From contig OY783213.1 in NCBI GenBank assembly GCA_963678705.1, positions 682,001-746,000 on the forward strand: a DNA stretch of 64,000 nucleotides, given 5' to 3'. The DNA comes from Panorpa germanica (lineage: Eukaryota; Arthropoda; Insecta; Mecoptera; Panorpidae). The first letter of the stretch is position 1. Every line of letters starts with the position of its first letter. A program made the translations under genes and the position numbers. Below the pieces are notes generated by a model. That model worked only from the letters and a program-made list of their open reading frames with translations, had not been told where the DNA came from and did no database searches. Below are positions 1 through 11,950 of the stretch, in pieces.

Positions 1-1320
1 ATCTATTTCATATTTCCTGTTTTTCTCTCTGGAAATTTGTTTTCTATGGTTTGTCTTTAATGACCATCTACCAACGTCTCAAATTTTAACGTTCCAAATC
101 TGTTGTGACATTGTCCCCAAAAATTCGCGCCGCTACTGTATAAGAACTTTGTGGTTTAAATTATTGGTAAATATGCACAATTTGTGTCTAAATACATACT
201 CTAAGTTTTAATAATCTTTATTTATTATTTTTGGCTTTTACCGTCTCAACTTCCGCTGCCGCTGAAAATTTGATGTTTTAACTATTTGTTTATTAATAAC
301 TGTCTAGAGCGAGCCTACATAAAACATTTCAACGTTGGAACTCTGTTCTCACATTACCCCTAAAAAATCACTCCGGTACAGAATAAAATATGTGGTGTTC
401 CAATTATAGGCAAATATTCACATACATCATTTTCTACTTCTCTACTCCTCTTCCTTCCGTCCGATTTCGTAGCACTTAGCATACAAACGCACCAAATATC
501 AATCCAAATTTGCTACAGAATGAAATTTGAATATCTAACAAATAAACAACTATTTTCTTTTATTTAGTATTCTACATGCAATATATCATTTTTGTACCCC
601 TACATGGTTATTATACTCGGTTTATCACCTCCTGCTCCAATACTACACATAGGAAAATGTAGTTTCTTTATATTTTCGTTATTAATATGTCAATCTATAT
701 CTGCATACTAAATTTTAGCTTTGTATTTATATTTTAGCATTATTACCCCCCACATACCACCGCTACTGAACAAGTTTGGCAAATTTTAACACGGGGATCT
801 ATTTTATTTGTATCTAAGAACATATATTCTAAACTATAGCCATTCATCTCAATATATTTCATATTTCTGGTTTTTTTTCTCCAGCGCCCGCCGCCTCTGG
901 AAAGTTGCCGTTTTCTATAGTTTTTTTCCAATGACACTCTAAATAGGGCCCACATTCCAAATATCAACGTTCTAGCTCAGTTGCGACATTGCCCCCAAAA
1001 AATTAAGCCGCTACTGAATTAAAATTTTGGTAATCCAATTATTGGCAAACATGCGAAATTAGTGTTTTAATACATACCCTATGTTTTAATATTACTTTCT
1101 CAATATTTCTAGCTTTTACTGTCTCAACTCCCGCCGCCACTCCCGCCGCCACAATTTGGGGCCCTTTATTTTCTTTCATTAATTACTGCATACAGCGAGC
1201 CTACATAATAAATTTGAACGTCCTAACTCTATTTTAACATTGCCCCTAAAAATTTTAACTAAACCTAAACCTAAATTTTAAATTTCTAACTATTAGCAAA
1301 TGTGCATAATTAGGATCTCA
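1..1320. repeat. degenerate tandem repeat, ~245-bp subunits
   Basis: The phrase 'cattgcccccaaaaa' and its neighbours (a 'ccgctactgaa' stretch, then 'ttattggcaaa', then a 'gtctcaactcccgccgcc' stretch) recur near 110, 352, 985 and 1237, with a weaker copy near 743. Spacing is about 242-252 bp, and a higher-order period of about 870 bp links the start of the window to position 850. Copies are heavily diverged. No coding potential was seen. It looks like an old satellite or the internal repeats of a non-autonomous element. Confidence 0.6.
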
Positions 1321-1563
1321 ACACACATACTAAATTTCAGTTTTCTATCTTTTCTAGTTCGTCAGATATTATTATTTTAGATTATTATTATTTTATCCAA
1401 TTTTTGAGTTTTTCCAGAATAAGTTTTTCCACGGATATTCAGGGACGTAGAAAGTCTTAGAAATTTGTCCTTTACATAATATTAAAATTTAAAAAACTTA
1501 ACTTAAACTTAATTTTGTTACCGGATATATATATAACGCTCTTTATATATAAATATCTATATA
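1321..1563. other. intergenic, no gene seen
   Basis: AT-rich sequence without a supported gene. A stretch near 1420-1480 ('attcaggga..aaagtcttaga') is similar to 4675-4720 on the other side of the DNA transposon, so the two flanks may be pieces of one older repeat. The last two bases (TA) may be the target duplication of the next element. Confidence 0.4.
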
Positions 1564-1962
1564 GCCCAGTCATTATAGTAAGTTCACCTCGGAATTCGAG
1601 ATAGGGTGTGCGCAACTATTAAATTTCAAGGTCAAAGGTCACAAAAATCGGTTTTTTGCGCTTTTTTTGTAAATATTTTATTTCCTATGGGTTTTTTGCT
1701 ATTTGTATTTATTATCAATATTGTAGAATACAAAATTCTCTACAAATTTTGTTTAAAAAAATTTGTTATACGGTGAACCGTTTTAAAGATAGAGGGCGGA
1801 AAGCGAGCGATCACAGGATCACTTCAGGTCAACGGTGCCTCCGGTCGAAAACGCGCCATATATAGTTGATGAACTATCGATAAATCAATGATTATAAATA
1901 TTATCAGATTATAATAGTAATATTTGTCAATTTTTATTAACTATTATATTATATTTTATCAT
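1564..1962 (+). repeat. left terminal inverted repeat
   Basis: Matches the reverse complement of 3828-4285. Shared blocks include the region around 'gggtgtgcgcaactatt', 'ggtcaaaggtcacaaaaatcgg', and 'gttgatgaactatcgataaatcaatga'. The left copy lacks about 100 bp present near the outer end of the right copy and has a ~25-bp insertion near 1895. Confidence 0.8.
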
Positions 1963-2215
1963 TTTTTCCCCAACCTATCTACTTTTTATTCATCCCATTC
2001 ACTTTTGTCCTTGTAATTGCAGAAATTGTTAATGAAAATATAGGAATTATATTTGAATTTTAACCTAATTAATATTAATAACTTCTTATATGATCAAAAA
2101 AAAAAACAAATAAATTATGAATTAATCTTTTTATTAAAAAATATCATTCAATACACATATTTTTATTAAAAGTAAAAAAATGGAATAAAGGGTACAAAAA
2201 CTACAATTTATAATT

Positions 2216-3243
2216 TTAATCATCTTCTTCCTCTTCATCTTCTGGCTGCTGGTAAATTTCAAACTGGTCTTCATTATCGTCTTCAACGACATTTGTCTCA
2301 AGTTCTTCCATGAATTCTGGGTCAAAGGTTCCATCTTCGTTAATGTCGCTCTGATATGGTAGAGCATTGAGACAAGCTTGCATATTACATTGACCACAAG
2401 CTAAAGAGCATTGCAAGCCCGCTTTCCTGCATCCGCATCCCGAACCACAACCACTCTTGCAGTTGCAGAAAATTGTATTTAGCAAATCTTCTGGAGCAGG
2501 TGGTAAAATTGTCATGATAGGCTCCAGAAAATCGTTTCGCAGTGCCCAACCCCATACCTGGGGTTAGAAATCATGCCCTAACCAAGTTTTAACTTGATAA
2601 TATACACGTTTGAAATGTTGATGAGCAGCTGCACTTGTTAGTGGAATATTTGAAAGCTGCACAGGTTTATTAAGTTTTGTACACTTGACGTAATGCATAT
2701 AACGAAGATGATCGAGACTTTTCACAGATTTCGGAGCATTATAGACTGCCAATAAGGTTTGAGTTCCACTCTCTAATAATCTCTGGGCCGAACAATTTTC
2801 TTCCTCAAATGCTGCAGCTAGTTCATCCAAATTTGTCAGTTTCTCAAAAACTTTTAAAAATGTTTTTTTTTTCCTTTTTAAAAAGCGCAGAAGTTGTGTC
2901 ACAGCCACTTATTGCGTGCAGAAATAAAATATGTGTTTTGGAATGAGGATAATTATCAAAACTTTTAGTCGAGTATATCTCCGTTTTTACATTTCCTTTC
3001 CCAACTTTTTTAAAGAAAATTTCTTGTTCGTAAGACAGTGTACGCCCAATTAAAATGACAAGTAAGTCAATATCTTGTCCTATTATAACTGCAGTTTTTT
3101 CAGACTTTTATTCTTCAATTGCAGTTTCAACAATAAGAACATCCGCACATTGCAGTTCGTAGAGATTTCATACCGCGCACTACTTTAATAAGCGATTTAC
3201 CTCCCGAATCTAACTTATTACATAGAAAACACAAATCAGCCAT
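2216..3243 (-). pseudogene. TSO1/CXC-domain, nuclease-like protein of a multicopy insect family
   Basis: Two stretches identify it. The C-terminal part (2216-2515) has a cysteine-rich CXC motif, CNCKSGCGSGCGCRKAGLQC, of the tesmin/TSO1 type, preceded by an 'APEDLLNTIF' segment and followed by an acidic tail of D and E. Upstream in another frame (2564-2908 and beyond) comes a conserved part with 'LLAVYNAP..SLDHLRY' and, just before it, a 'HAISGCDTTSALF' segment. From what I know of this arthropod family, these parts belong to one protein with an N-terminal region resembling PIN/FEN-type nucleases. The likely start is the ATG at 3241-3243. At least three frameshifts or stops break the frame between 3243 and 2516. 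Whether it mobilises the surrounding element or was captured is unknown. Confidence 0.7.
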
Positions 3244-3827
3244 AGTTCTATAATATAATAATTCCCAGGTATAATTTTTGACGTAGTGGAAGGATTTTAA
3301 AATTTACAGATTTTAAAGAAGATGCATGTTGCGTACTATAAGTCTTAATAGACAGAACCAGCTGATGGACCACATCGGCTCTTTAATTTTAGTTTTTTTT
3401 TGTTATAAATGTAAATTGATTGTAAATTTTGCATTCATCATTAGTCTAAGGATTGTGCTAGTAACATTGTAATTTAGATTGTATTGTACTTATGTTGATT
3501 TTAATTTTTTACTATTAACTTTAACTATTATATTCGACGAACAAAGACATTCCTTTTTTTGCACAGTTGCTTGTAGTTTGAATAAATTAATTTTAAACAA
3601 AAAAACATTAACGTGGTTTTCTTCACATTTTTCGGCAACATCATCGTACAACATCGCAAAAATAATCGCGGTTCAAACAATGCACTTTATTATTTTCTAT
3701 TTAAAATGTCATTAGTGTAAATGGGAATATAATTATATTATGATTTAAGTTTTTCCCTTAATTATTTTTTAATTTTAGGAAACGGTTATCAGTATTATTG
3801 AATAGATATAGATTTATTGCATGAAGA
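2909..3827. other. interior of DNA transposon, mostly non-coding
   Basis: Up to 3243 this holds the frameshifted N-terminal end of the CXC-type pseudogene. From 3244 to the right inverted repeat it is AT-rich with no supported gene. A plus-strand open frame at 3479-3715 has no recognisable features. Confidence 0.4.
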
Positions 3828-4285
3828 AAATAATAAAATATAATTTAATAGTTAATAAAAATTGACAAATATTTATATTCATTGATTTATCGATAGTTCA
3901 TCAACTATATATAGCGCGTTTTCGACCGGAGGCACCGGTTGACCTGAAGTGATCCTATGACCGCGCGCTCTCCGCCCTCTATCTTGAAAACGGTTCACCG
4001 TATAAAAAATTTTGTTAAACAAAATTTGTAGAGAATTTTGTATTCTACAATATTGATAATAAATACAAATAGCAAAAAACCCATAGGAAATGAGATATTT
4101 ACAAGAAAAGCGCAAAAAACCGATTTTTGTGACCTTTGACCTTGAAATTTAATAGTTGCGCACACCCTATAATATGTAGGTTTTGAGACAACTTTTAGGG
4201 TGTCAATATACAAGTATTTACAAACTTACAGCTGGGTATCTCGAATTCCGAGTTTCTTACCTAATTTAAGCTTAAATGACTGGGC
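3828..4285 (-). repeat. right terminal inverted repeat
   Basis: Inverted counterpart of 1564-1962. It has about 100 extra bases between roughly 4165 and 4270 compared with the left end, so one end has gained or lost sequence since insertion. Open frames running through it are not conserved genes. Confidence 0.8.
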
Positions 4286-4287
4286 TA

Positions 4288-4413
4288 ATAAGTTCTTATA
4301 AGTTTTCCATATTAATTTGGAACATTACGAACATTATAAATAGTAGATCTATAGATTTAAGAGTTCTTATGGGTTTACCATGTTAAATTGGAACATAACG
4401 AACATTATAATAG
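4288..4413. repeat. two-copy direct repeat (~65 bp)
   Basis: The stretch beginning 'agttcttataagttttccat' and ending 'cgaacattataaatagtag' at 4290-4347 is repeated, diverged, at about 4361-4413 ('agttcttatgggtttaccat'). It lies directly outside the DNA transposon. No gene is present. Confidence 0.6.
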
Positions 4414-5017
4414 TAAGATTTTTTTTCGATTCATATATAAGTTACCAAGGTTAGCATATATACAAACTTTTTCCAAAGTTCCCTTCCGGGCCCCTGAAAT
4501 TCTTCAACCCCCCTTTTTCAATTTTTGACTTTCAAATGTTTGAGAAATGTCAGCATTGATTACCTTAATGCACATGCAAAATTTCAACTTTCTATCTTTT
4601 ACAAATTAAAAGTAATACAGCAGAAAAAGGCTCACTTTTTTTCTAGTTTTACCAAAATTACGGGTTTCCAGGAAATTCAGGGGAAAATTTGAGGACGCCA
4701 AAAGTCTTAGAATTTTTTTCCCTACGAAATAGGAAATTTTCAAAAACATTGATGGAGCCGCTTTCGCGCTGCCATACAAAATTTAGTATCAAACATATAA
4801 GAATATAAACAAACAGTTGGAACATAATAATATAGGACTAGCGCTTCGCCCCGTCGCAAAGCGACGTGTATATAATATTTGTGAATAAATAAAAAATATT
4901 TTGCTCAATTGAAAATAATGCAAAAAAATTATTTTTAAGTAATTCTCGCAAAAATATATTATTTTTTAAATTTTTGTATCCTTATGTTGTTATAATTCTT
5001 TCATTTACAGTAATAGA
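4414..5017. other. intergenic, no gene seen
   Basis: AT-rich, with a G/C-rich short stretch near 4840-4872 ('gcgcttcgccccgtcgcaaagcgac') that can fold into a small hairpin. No coding frame is supported. Confidence 0.35.
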
Positions 5018-5515
5018 CCACCAGTCTCCAGTGCTTCCGCCCATAAGTCCAAATCATCACCTCTTGGCTCCATGCTCTCTTACGTTTCCAAACTTTTAAT
5101 TTGATTCTCTTTTTGCTTCAGCACTCTGTATCGCTTCTTCCCTGAGCATCGTTGGTCCTTAGAGTACTTTCACTGCTCCTCCGGTTTTGCGCTATAATTA
5201 AATTATCCTTCGCTTCCTCCTTCCTGCGTAAAATTATTATTTACCCTAATGAAGCACAGTATCAAACAATGTCCACTGCCCCGCCCCTAAACACCAATCA
5301 TCACCTGCTGGTTCCATGCTCTGTATCGTTCTCGCACTTTCAATTGTATTCCTCTGCAACTCTGCCTCAATGAGCCCACTTGCAACACCACAGCCCACCT
5401 GAGCATCATGGCTCATTAAGGAAGTTTTCTAATACCTTCGTTTTCGCGCAATCATTAAATAATCCTGTGCTTTCTCACCCTGCGTACTAATCTCTTAACA
5501 ATTACTTTTCATAAT
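5018..5515. repeat. imperfect direct repeat, ~250 bp unit
   Basis: A unit containing 'aatcatcacct.ctgg.tccatgctct' then 'ctctgtatcg', a 'gagcat' block and 'ggttttgcgct..aattaaat' is present near 5050-5240 and again near 5290-5510. The copies are diverged. The copia LTR begins about 50 bp downstream. Confidence 0.5.
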
Positions 5516-5561
5516 TAATAGTTTACTAACGACCTGCTTACTAAATTTCAACCTTAGAAGT

Positions 5562-5731
5562 TGTTGGATTTAAATTTAGCGCCCTCTAGTATTTAACACT
5601 TCTACTTTTCTTTTCTAATTTTTACTATCTGTAGTTCTGTTCTCTGTAATATCCCAATGCAAGTGTACTTTTGGTTAATAAAATATACCTGATTAATATA
5701 AAATAATAGTTTATTTCTGCTAAATATAATA
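5562..5731 (+). repeat. candidate 5' LTR of copia copy 1
   Basis: It starts TGTTGGATTT and ends directly before the primer-binding site at 5732. At about 170 bp it is close to the 154-bp LTR of the second copia element. The start was chosen because copia LTRs begin TGTT. There is no second LTR to confirm the boundary. Confidence 0.55.
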
Positions 5732-5745
5732 GGTTATGGGCCCAG
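5732..5745 (+). promoter_or_regulatory. primer-binding site (copia type)
   Basis: GGTTATGGGCCCAG is the primer-binding sequence known from Drosophila copia, which pairs with an internal part of initiator methionine tRNA rather than its 3' end. The same word occurs in reverse complement at 21867-21880 next to the LTR of the other copia element, which supports both assignments. Confidence 0.8.
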
Positions 5746-5911
5746 GTAAGTCCAGAGACGTTTTAGTGAGTGTTTTCCGAAAAGTAAACAGTGAATAAAG
5801 ACTTTTAGTGGTGAACATAACCTTAAAAAAAAAAACGTGACTGTTGAAACTATTTCTATTAAAAAAGAAAGAAAAACTTCTTTGTGTTTAAAGTGTTATC
5901 AACGAATAAAA

Positions 5912-8519
5912 ATGGCATCGAACAATTCACTGGCATTTATCGAGAAGTTAACTGGCCGTGAAAACTATTCGACTTGGCAATTCGCAGTGGAAACATACCT
6001 ACATCACGAAGAACTATGGGATTGCATTGAGGTTAACCCGGCGTCACCCGCAGATTCAAAACGTGATACAAAAGCGAAAACAAAGATAATTCTTCTGGTT
6101 GATCCGATCAATTACGTTCATATCCAAGAAGAAAACACGGCCTAAGGAGTTTGGGACAAATTGGCCGCAGCGTTCGACGACTCCGGACATACACGCCGAG
6201 TTGGTTTGCTGCGTGATTTATGTAACACATCGCTCAGTGGATGTAAAAATATAGAAGAGTATGTGAGCAAAATTATGTCAACAGCTCACAAGCTGCGCAA
6301 CATTGGCTTTAAAGTGGACGACGAGTGGCTCGGGACGTTGCTGCTCTCCGGTCTGCCCGAATCAAATCAACCAATGATTATTGCGATCGAATGTTCTGGC
6401 ACAAAAATAACTGAAGACAGTGTTAAAGCAAAACTATTGCAAGATGTTAGAAATTCAGAAAACAACACAACGGCTTTTGCTGTCAACAAGAAGTTTCATA
6501 ACAACTCTGTAAACAAGAAGTTCTTTAAGGGTCCGAGATGTTATTCCTGCAATCAATATGGACATAAACGCTCTGAATGCAACAAACACAAATTCAAAAA
6601 CAAGACACAGAAACCTAGCTCTTCTTATGCCGCTGTGTTTGTTGCATCATCTTACTATGATGATGCTTGGTACATAGACTCCGGTGCTTCGGCACATATG
6701 ACTAAGACCAAGAATATAATTGTAAAGGAAACTACCCCTATAACAAAGAACATTCGAGTTGCTGATAACAAAGTGTTATCTGTGCAAAGCTCAGGAGATG
6801 TGAGCTTAAATATTTATGACCAAAACGGGCAAGAGAATAAGATTCTGTTCACAAATGTCTTATATGTTCCTGAATTGGCAACTAATCTGATATCTGTAAG
6901 CCAAATTATTAAAAATGGAGGCCAAGTGAAATTTGATACCTCAGGCTGTGTGATCATGAACAGCAAGAATCAAATAATAGCAACTGCGAGCATTGTAAAT
7001 AACATGTACCGGCTGAACATGCCTGAAAGCCTTGCGCACATGTCCAGTGTTGAACATAAACAAGATGCTTTTTGCTGGCACCAGAGAATGGGACATCTTA
7101 ATTTCCAAACTTTGAAAAAAATGTCTGATAACACAGAGCATTTAACTTTCTCAGGAAAAACAGAAAATCTGACATGCATAACCTGTAAAGAAGGAAAGCA
7201 GACACGGTTACCTTTTAAAAGTGAAGGATTAAGAGTCACCAAACCCCTAAAACTGGTCCATTCTGACGTATGTGGGCCAATGGAAACCCAGTCTTTCGGT
7301 GGGAGCAGATATTTTTTAACCTTCCTTGATGAATATTCCAAGAAGATTTCAGTATACTTTCTTCACAACAAGTCTGAAGTGCTCAGTAAATGCAAAGAAT
7401 TCAAGCAAGAAGTTGAAAATCAATTATATGCTCGTATAAATGTTCTTCGTACAGACAACGGACTTGAATACAATAACAAAGCCTTTTCTGAGTACCTGAA
7501 CGGTGCCGGAATCATCCATTAAACCACCACACCATACACGCATGAACAGAATAAGACTGCGGAACGCATGAATCGGACATTGGTTGAAAAAGCGAAGTGC
7601 ATGCTACCCAACGCTGGTCTGCCGAAGTTGTATTGGGCAGATGCAATACACACTGCTGCTTACATCATCAATCGTTCCCCAACCAGATCCTTGGTTTTCA
7701 AAACTCCTATGGAAATGTGGTCTGGACGCAAACCAAATGTTAATCATATGCGTATATTTGGCTGCGAGGCAATGGTTCATCTGCCTAAAGAAAAACGCAG
7801 AAAATGGGACCCAAAGGCTCACAGAATGATTTTCATCGGATACTGCGACCATACAAAAGGATACAGATTTACATTACCAAATTCTAGAAAGGTAATAAAG
7901 CGCAGAGATGCTGCATTTCTTGAATCCTCAGTGAAGAGATACTTTGTTTCGGTAGAATTGTCTGAGACAGACACTGAAAATGACAAAATAAATACAAAAA
8001 CAAAAAAAATGTAAGAGAGAAAGCAAAAACGGAAGAGGACAGCTTAATTGACAATGACACAAATTCAGAAAGTTCATATGAGACAGTGAAAGAAAACAGG
8101 TCAACGTCCGACAGTGAATACTTACATGACACCAGTATTGATTCTCCTCCTGTCAGTAATGTGACATTAAGACTAAGAAATAAAACAAAAAAAAAATTCA
8201 ATTCACCATGTACTGAAGAACATACTCATCTGTGTTTATTCTCATCCTGTGTTCCTGTAACATATGAAGAAGCAGTACATTCAACAAATAAAAATGAATG
8301 GATAAAGTCAATCAATGAAGAACTTGATGCTCATAAGAAAAATGAAACCTGGACATTGATAGAAAAACCTCCAAATGCCAAAGTGATTGGCAGTAAATAA
8401 GTGTTCCGAATAAAGGAAGAGTCAACGGGTCCACGGTTCAAATCGAGACTTTGTGCTAAGGGATTTGCTCAAACCGCAGGTATTGACTACACAGAAACCT
8501 TCGCTCCGACTGTAAGAAA
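5912..8519 (+). pseudogene. copia gag-pol polyprotein, disrupted and truncated
   Basis: The ATG at 5912 starts 'MASNNSLAFIEKLTGRENY', the usual copia gag opening. Domains in order: UBN2-type gag; zinc knuckle CYSCNQYGHKRSEC (about 6535-6580); aspartic protease 'WYIDSGASAHMT' (about 6669); gag-pre-integrase 'CWHQRMGHLN' (about 7072); integrase core with 'LVHSDVCGPMET' and 'LRTDNGLEY' (about 7252-7470); post-integrase 'RIFGCEAMVHLPKEKR'; start of RT_2 with '[12 protein letters not shown]' (about 8435) and 'YTETFAPT' (about 8491). Lesions: in-frame stops at about 6143 and 7520, a frameshift around 8010-8080, and a stop at about 8398. The RT catalytic core is absent. It is a dead copy. Confidence 0.9.
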
Positions 8520-9520
8520 TAGATTTTTTTTTTAGGTTTTTAATATTGTTTGTGTTTCAGCAAACTTTACCTCTATATATATTGAAGGTAAAGTTAAATT
8601 TTGCAATATAAAAGACATCACCATCTCGCGTACAAAATAGGTGGCTTATGCATTTTCTAAATTTTATCCTCTAATGATTATAGTGTTTTTTTTAATACAG
8701 TGTTATTGTGGCTTGTCAATAGTTATAATGACAGTCAATCCAATGAATCCATAACCCCCGCATGTGCATGTTAATTTATTAACTTGTAAGGATATATGTT
8801 TCAATGTATAAGCTTGCTATTTTTATAAAATTTTATAGTTTACTTCTAACTGTAAAGTATTTTTTAAAAGAATATTTTCTTTTTTAACCATTTTAGGTAA
8901 GTTATGAATTTTCTTAATTTTACTCTCCATCGAATCTAATGCTTTATTTTTATTACAGTCTCAATGTGCCTTGTCAATATTTATGAAAACAGTCAATCCA
9001 CAACCGCCGCATGTGCATGTTTATTTACTAAGTAGTAGGAATATTGTTTTCTATGAATAAATTTTCTATTTTCATACAATTTTAGTGAACTTATTTATAA
9101 GTTATTTTATAAAAAAAATAGATTTTTTTTTCAGGTTTTTAATTTTGTTAGTGTTTCAGCAAACTTTATTTCTATATATATTGCAGGTAAAGTTAAATTT
9201 TGCATTATAGAAGACAACACCATCTCGCGTATAAAATAGGTAAGTTATGCTTTTTCTAAATTTTATCCTTTATTAATTTTAATGTTTTCTTTTTAATACA
9301 GTCTCATTGTGGCTTGTCAATAGTTATGATTACAATCAACCAAATAAATCCATAATCTCCACATGAGCATTATTTATTAACTTGTAAGGATATATGTTTC
9401 AATGTATAAGCTTGCTATTTTCCTAAAATTTTATAGTGTACCCCTCTATCTGTGAAGAATTTTTTTTAAAAAGTATTTTATTTTTTAGGTTATTAATTAT
9501 TTTAGTGTTTCAGTGAACTT
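8519..9520. repeat. direct repeat, ~600-bp unit plus half unit
   Basis: The segment starting 'atagattttttttt.aggttttt' at 8519 recurs at 9118 (offset about 598). The copies share 'gtgtttcagcaaacttta', 'aaagttaaattttgcaat', 'accatctcgcgta.aaaatagg' and 'ggatatatgtttcaatgtataagcttgctatttt'. A shorter related unit lies at about 8890-9115 ('gtctcaatgtgccttgtcaat'). No coding frame is supported. Confidence 0.7.
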
Positions 9521-9813
9521 TACCTCTGGGTGGGGAGTTTGGACCTTTGAAGATCTATAAGCACGTTGTGGGCTTATCTGCGATCTGGTAGCGGTATCCA
9601 AGTTCTCGGATTGCTCGTTTGCATCCAGTTCCTTTGATAGCTTAGAGTGCGCCAAATTACGTCGAAGGACCTTTTTGTTATTAATTACTAAATAACAATT
9701 TTTTATTTTTTTTTAATATCAGAAAAGCAGCGAAACACTATAATTCTACAGAATACATTTATTTTACAAATACACAGACGAATTACAAAGATTAATTTGA
9801 TATTTTAAATAAA
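9521..9813. other. no gene seen; possible LTR-retrotransposon end
   Basis: It contains a G-rich stretch 'gggtggggagtttgg' near 9528 that resembles a polypurine tract, followed by more GC-rich sequence. No partner LTR was found, so this is only a hint. Confidence 0.25.
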
Positions 9814-11923
9814 TTGCTACTAGTAGTTTGTGAGAAACAAATAAATAACACCACAACAAGTGATGCTACCGACACATCAGTTGTGATAACGCAAGTCAAA
9901 GATTCACTTACATTAGTTAAAGTTTCAAATTCTATTCCGCAAATTGACAAACATGCAATTTGTAAGGAACAAATTATTAATAGCACTCAATTTGATGTTA
10001 ACGGTACATTCAGTGTTACATTACCAATCAAAAAGCCACCAGCGTTGTTAGGAGGTATAAAGAACGTAATCATAAAACCTTTTCTTAAATTAGGGAGAAA
10101 ACCAAACGACAACCCGGTATTAAAGATTATGTTCAATAAATTCATAAGGGACTGCATATCTTTGAATCATAACTTCCTAAAAATAGAACCAAGGCATTTA
10201 GGAAATTCATATTTCTTATCACGTAGTGGTGTGTTAAAATCAATTAGCTCTACCAGCAAAATAAGAGATGTTTTCAATAGTTTTACGAATACGACTACTA
10301 ACGTTATGTGGGATTCTAAACGGGACTTATTCAAATATAAACTTATTCTTATTAAACAACCCGTGAAACTCACAAAGCGAACACACCGTCGTTCGTTACA
10401 AATATTTTGGACCCACCATGCTCTCTTTCACCTTATATTAATTCATTTAAAATCATTAGACAGACGCTATGGTTATTAAAATTAAACTGGGATGATGAGC
10501 CGCTACGGGATATCAAAGATTACTGTTTATCATTAATAAAAACATTGGTTCCAATAAATGACAATGATAATTATGTAACTATTGAATTTCATGGCTTTTG
10601 TGATCCATCCGCAAAGGCGTATGGGGGTTGCAATTATTTAATAAGCATTAATGATTTGGGAGACGCAAAATTATGCTCTTTACATTGTAAATCGAAAATC
10701 GCGCCGTTTAAAACTTTTACCACACCATGTTTAGAGCTATGTGCCGCCTTAATCATCGTAAGAATGGTCAAAAAAGCAATAAACTTGTTTCCAGTTAAAT
10801 TAAAAATAATTATTTTATATGCAGATTCCACAATTGTGCTATCATGGATTAGTTTAGTCTCCTCATAACTTAAAACTTTTTGTTGCTAACCGTATTACAG
10901 ATAGTCATTCAGACATGACAGACAACTATCAATGGCGTTGTGTTCCTATAACCTCACACCAGGCAGATTTTATATCACAAAGTATCACATTATATCACTG
11001 GCCTATATATAATTTCTATTTACCACACATTCCTAAGGAAAAAACTATTTTAATCAATCGCGTTTTAACAAGTCATTTGACTTACTTAAATAATAATATT
11101 TTCATTCAGAGTGCAATACTGGTCTCTAAAAATAATATAATTATCGATATGAATCATATTCAAATGTATCATTTGTTTCAAGTGCAGATATCAATTATTA
11201 TAACCAATAAATGCAATGCAATTTACCGCATATTAAAGGTCAAACTCAACTGTCCATTTAGAACCACTGGAGTTGACTGCGCAGTGCCCATACTAATAAA
11301 AAGTAAATATGGCAGAGGCGGTTCTATCAATAAATATTATATATACCTTTTTAATTGTCTTTGCTACAAAAGAACAGAACAGAGTTCAATGTTCAATCAA
11401 TTCAATGTTTTTAGCTGCATTAAACCGATTCATTTACTCGGATAATGGTATACATTTCAGCGAAACTAATAACGTTTTGTATAAATTAACTCAGAACAAA
11501 GCAATATTGAACTCCCAACCAATGTACCCCATGTCACCCAATCCAGATGACCTTATTCCCTTTGCTCCCGGACACTTAATCATAGGTCGACAAATCAGCA
11601 GTTTTATGCCTACTCCAGGAGCGCCAGTGAAACTCAACAACGTGAGAAAATTCCAGCAGATGCAACGATGGTCTACAGACTATATCCACTTTTGTCAATA
11701 GCGCGCAAAACGGAAGATTTCAAGCACCCTGGATCTACAAATCGAATCACTTGTAAAAGTACAAGAAAACAATATACCTCCTACTCAATGGCTAATGGGA
11801 CGCATAACACATCTCACTGCAGGCAACGACAACACTCCGAGAGTCGCCACCTTAAAAACTCAAGCAGGAGAGATCAAATGTGCTGTCAGACGTTTAGCCC
11901 TTTTACCAGTGAACTCGTTTTGA
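9814..11923 (+). pseudogene. BEL/Pao pol polyprotein fragments
   Basis: 9814-10330 reads 'VTLPIKKPPALLGG' and 'YFLSRSGVLKSISSTSKIRDVF', the usual segments just before and at the start of BEL/Pao reverse transcriptase. The RT catalytic core (Y-x-DD) is missing, and the frame resumes at 10407 with 'FHGFCDPSAKAYGG', 'PFKTFTTPCLELCAALI' and 'YADSTIVLSWI', typical of the BEL/Pao RNase H region. 11309-11923 gives the integrase C-terminus ('LIPFAPGHLIIGR', then 'PTQWLMGRITHLTAGND' and 'RRLALLPV'). Frameshifts occur near 10380, 10870 and 11700, and most of the integrase core is lost. It is non-functional. Confidence 0.8.
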
Positions 11924-11938
11924 TAAACCCAATTCATC

Positions 11939-11950
11939 AAGGGGGGAGTA
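11939..11950 (+). promoter_or_regulatory. polypurine tract of the BEL/Pao remnant
   Basis: AAGGGGGGAGTA lies 15 bases after the last pol stop codon and directly before TGGACA, the place where plus-strand priming and the 3' LTR are expected. Confidence 0.6.

Larger units (their letters stand above)
1564..4285. mobile_element. DNA transposon with long terminal inverted repeats
   Basis: The sequence begins GCCCAGTCATT and ends AATGACTGGGC, and about 400 bp at each end are inverted copies of each other. Both ends are flanked by TA (1562-1563 and 4286-4287), which would fit a TA target duplication, although two bases could be chance. The interior carries a decayed minus-strand gene with a TSO1/CXC-type cysteine-rich domain. 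No DDE transposase was recognised, so this may be a non-autonomous element or an unusual family. The family assignment is open. Confidence 0.75.
5562..8519 (+). mobile_element. copia-type LTR retrotransposon, 3' truncated (copy 1)
   Basis: A candidate 5' LTR, a copia-type primer-binding site, and gag, protease, integrase and the beginning of the reverse transcriptase follow in canonical Ty1/copia order. The coding sequence stops abruptly at about 8515, just inside the RT domain, where a different repeat begins. There is no 3' LTR, so the RT core and RNase H are lost. It is related to, but distinct from, the minus-strand copy at 17.6-22.0 kb. Confidence 0.85.

Noticed and set aside
1656-4213. 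Paired frames in the ends of the first DNA transposon (plus at 1656, minus at 3879 and 3995)
   Set aside because: They are the same inverted-repeat DNA read from both sides and contain frame differences; no family signature.
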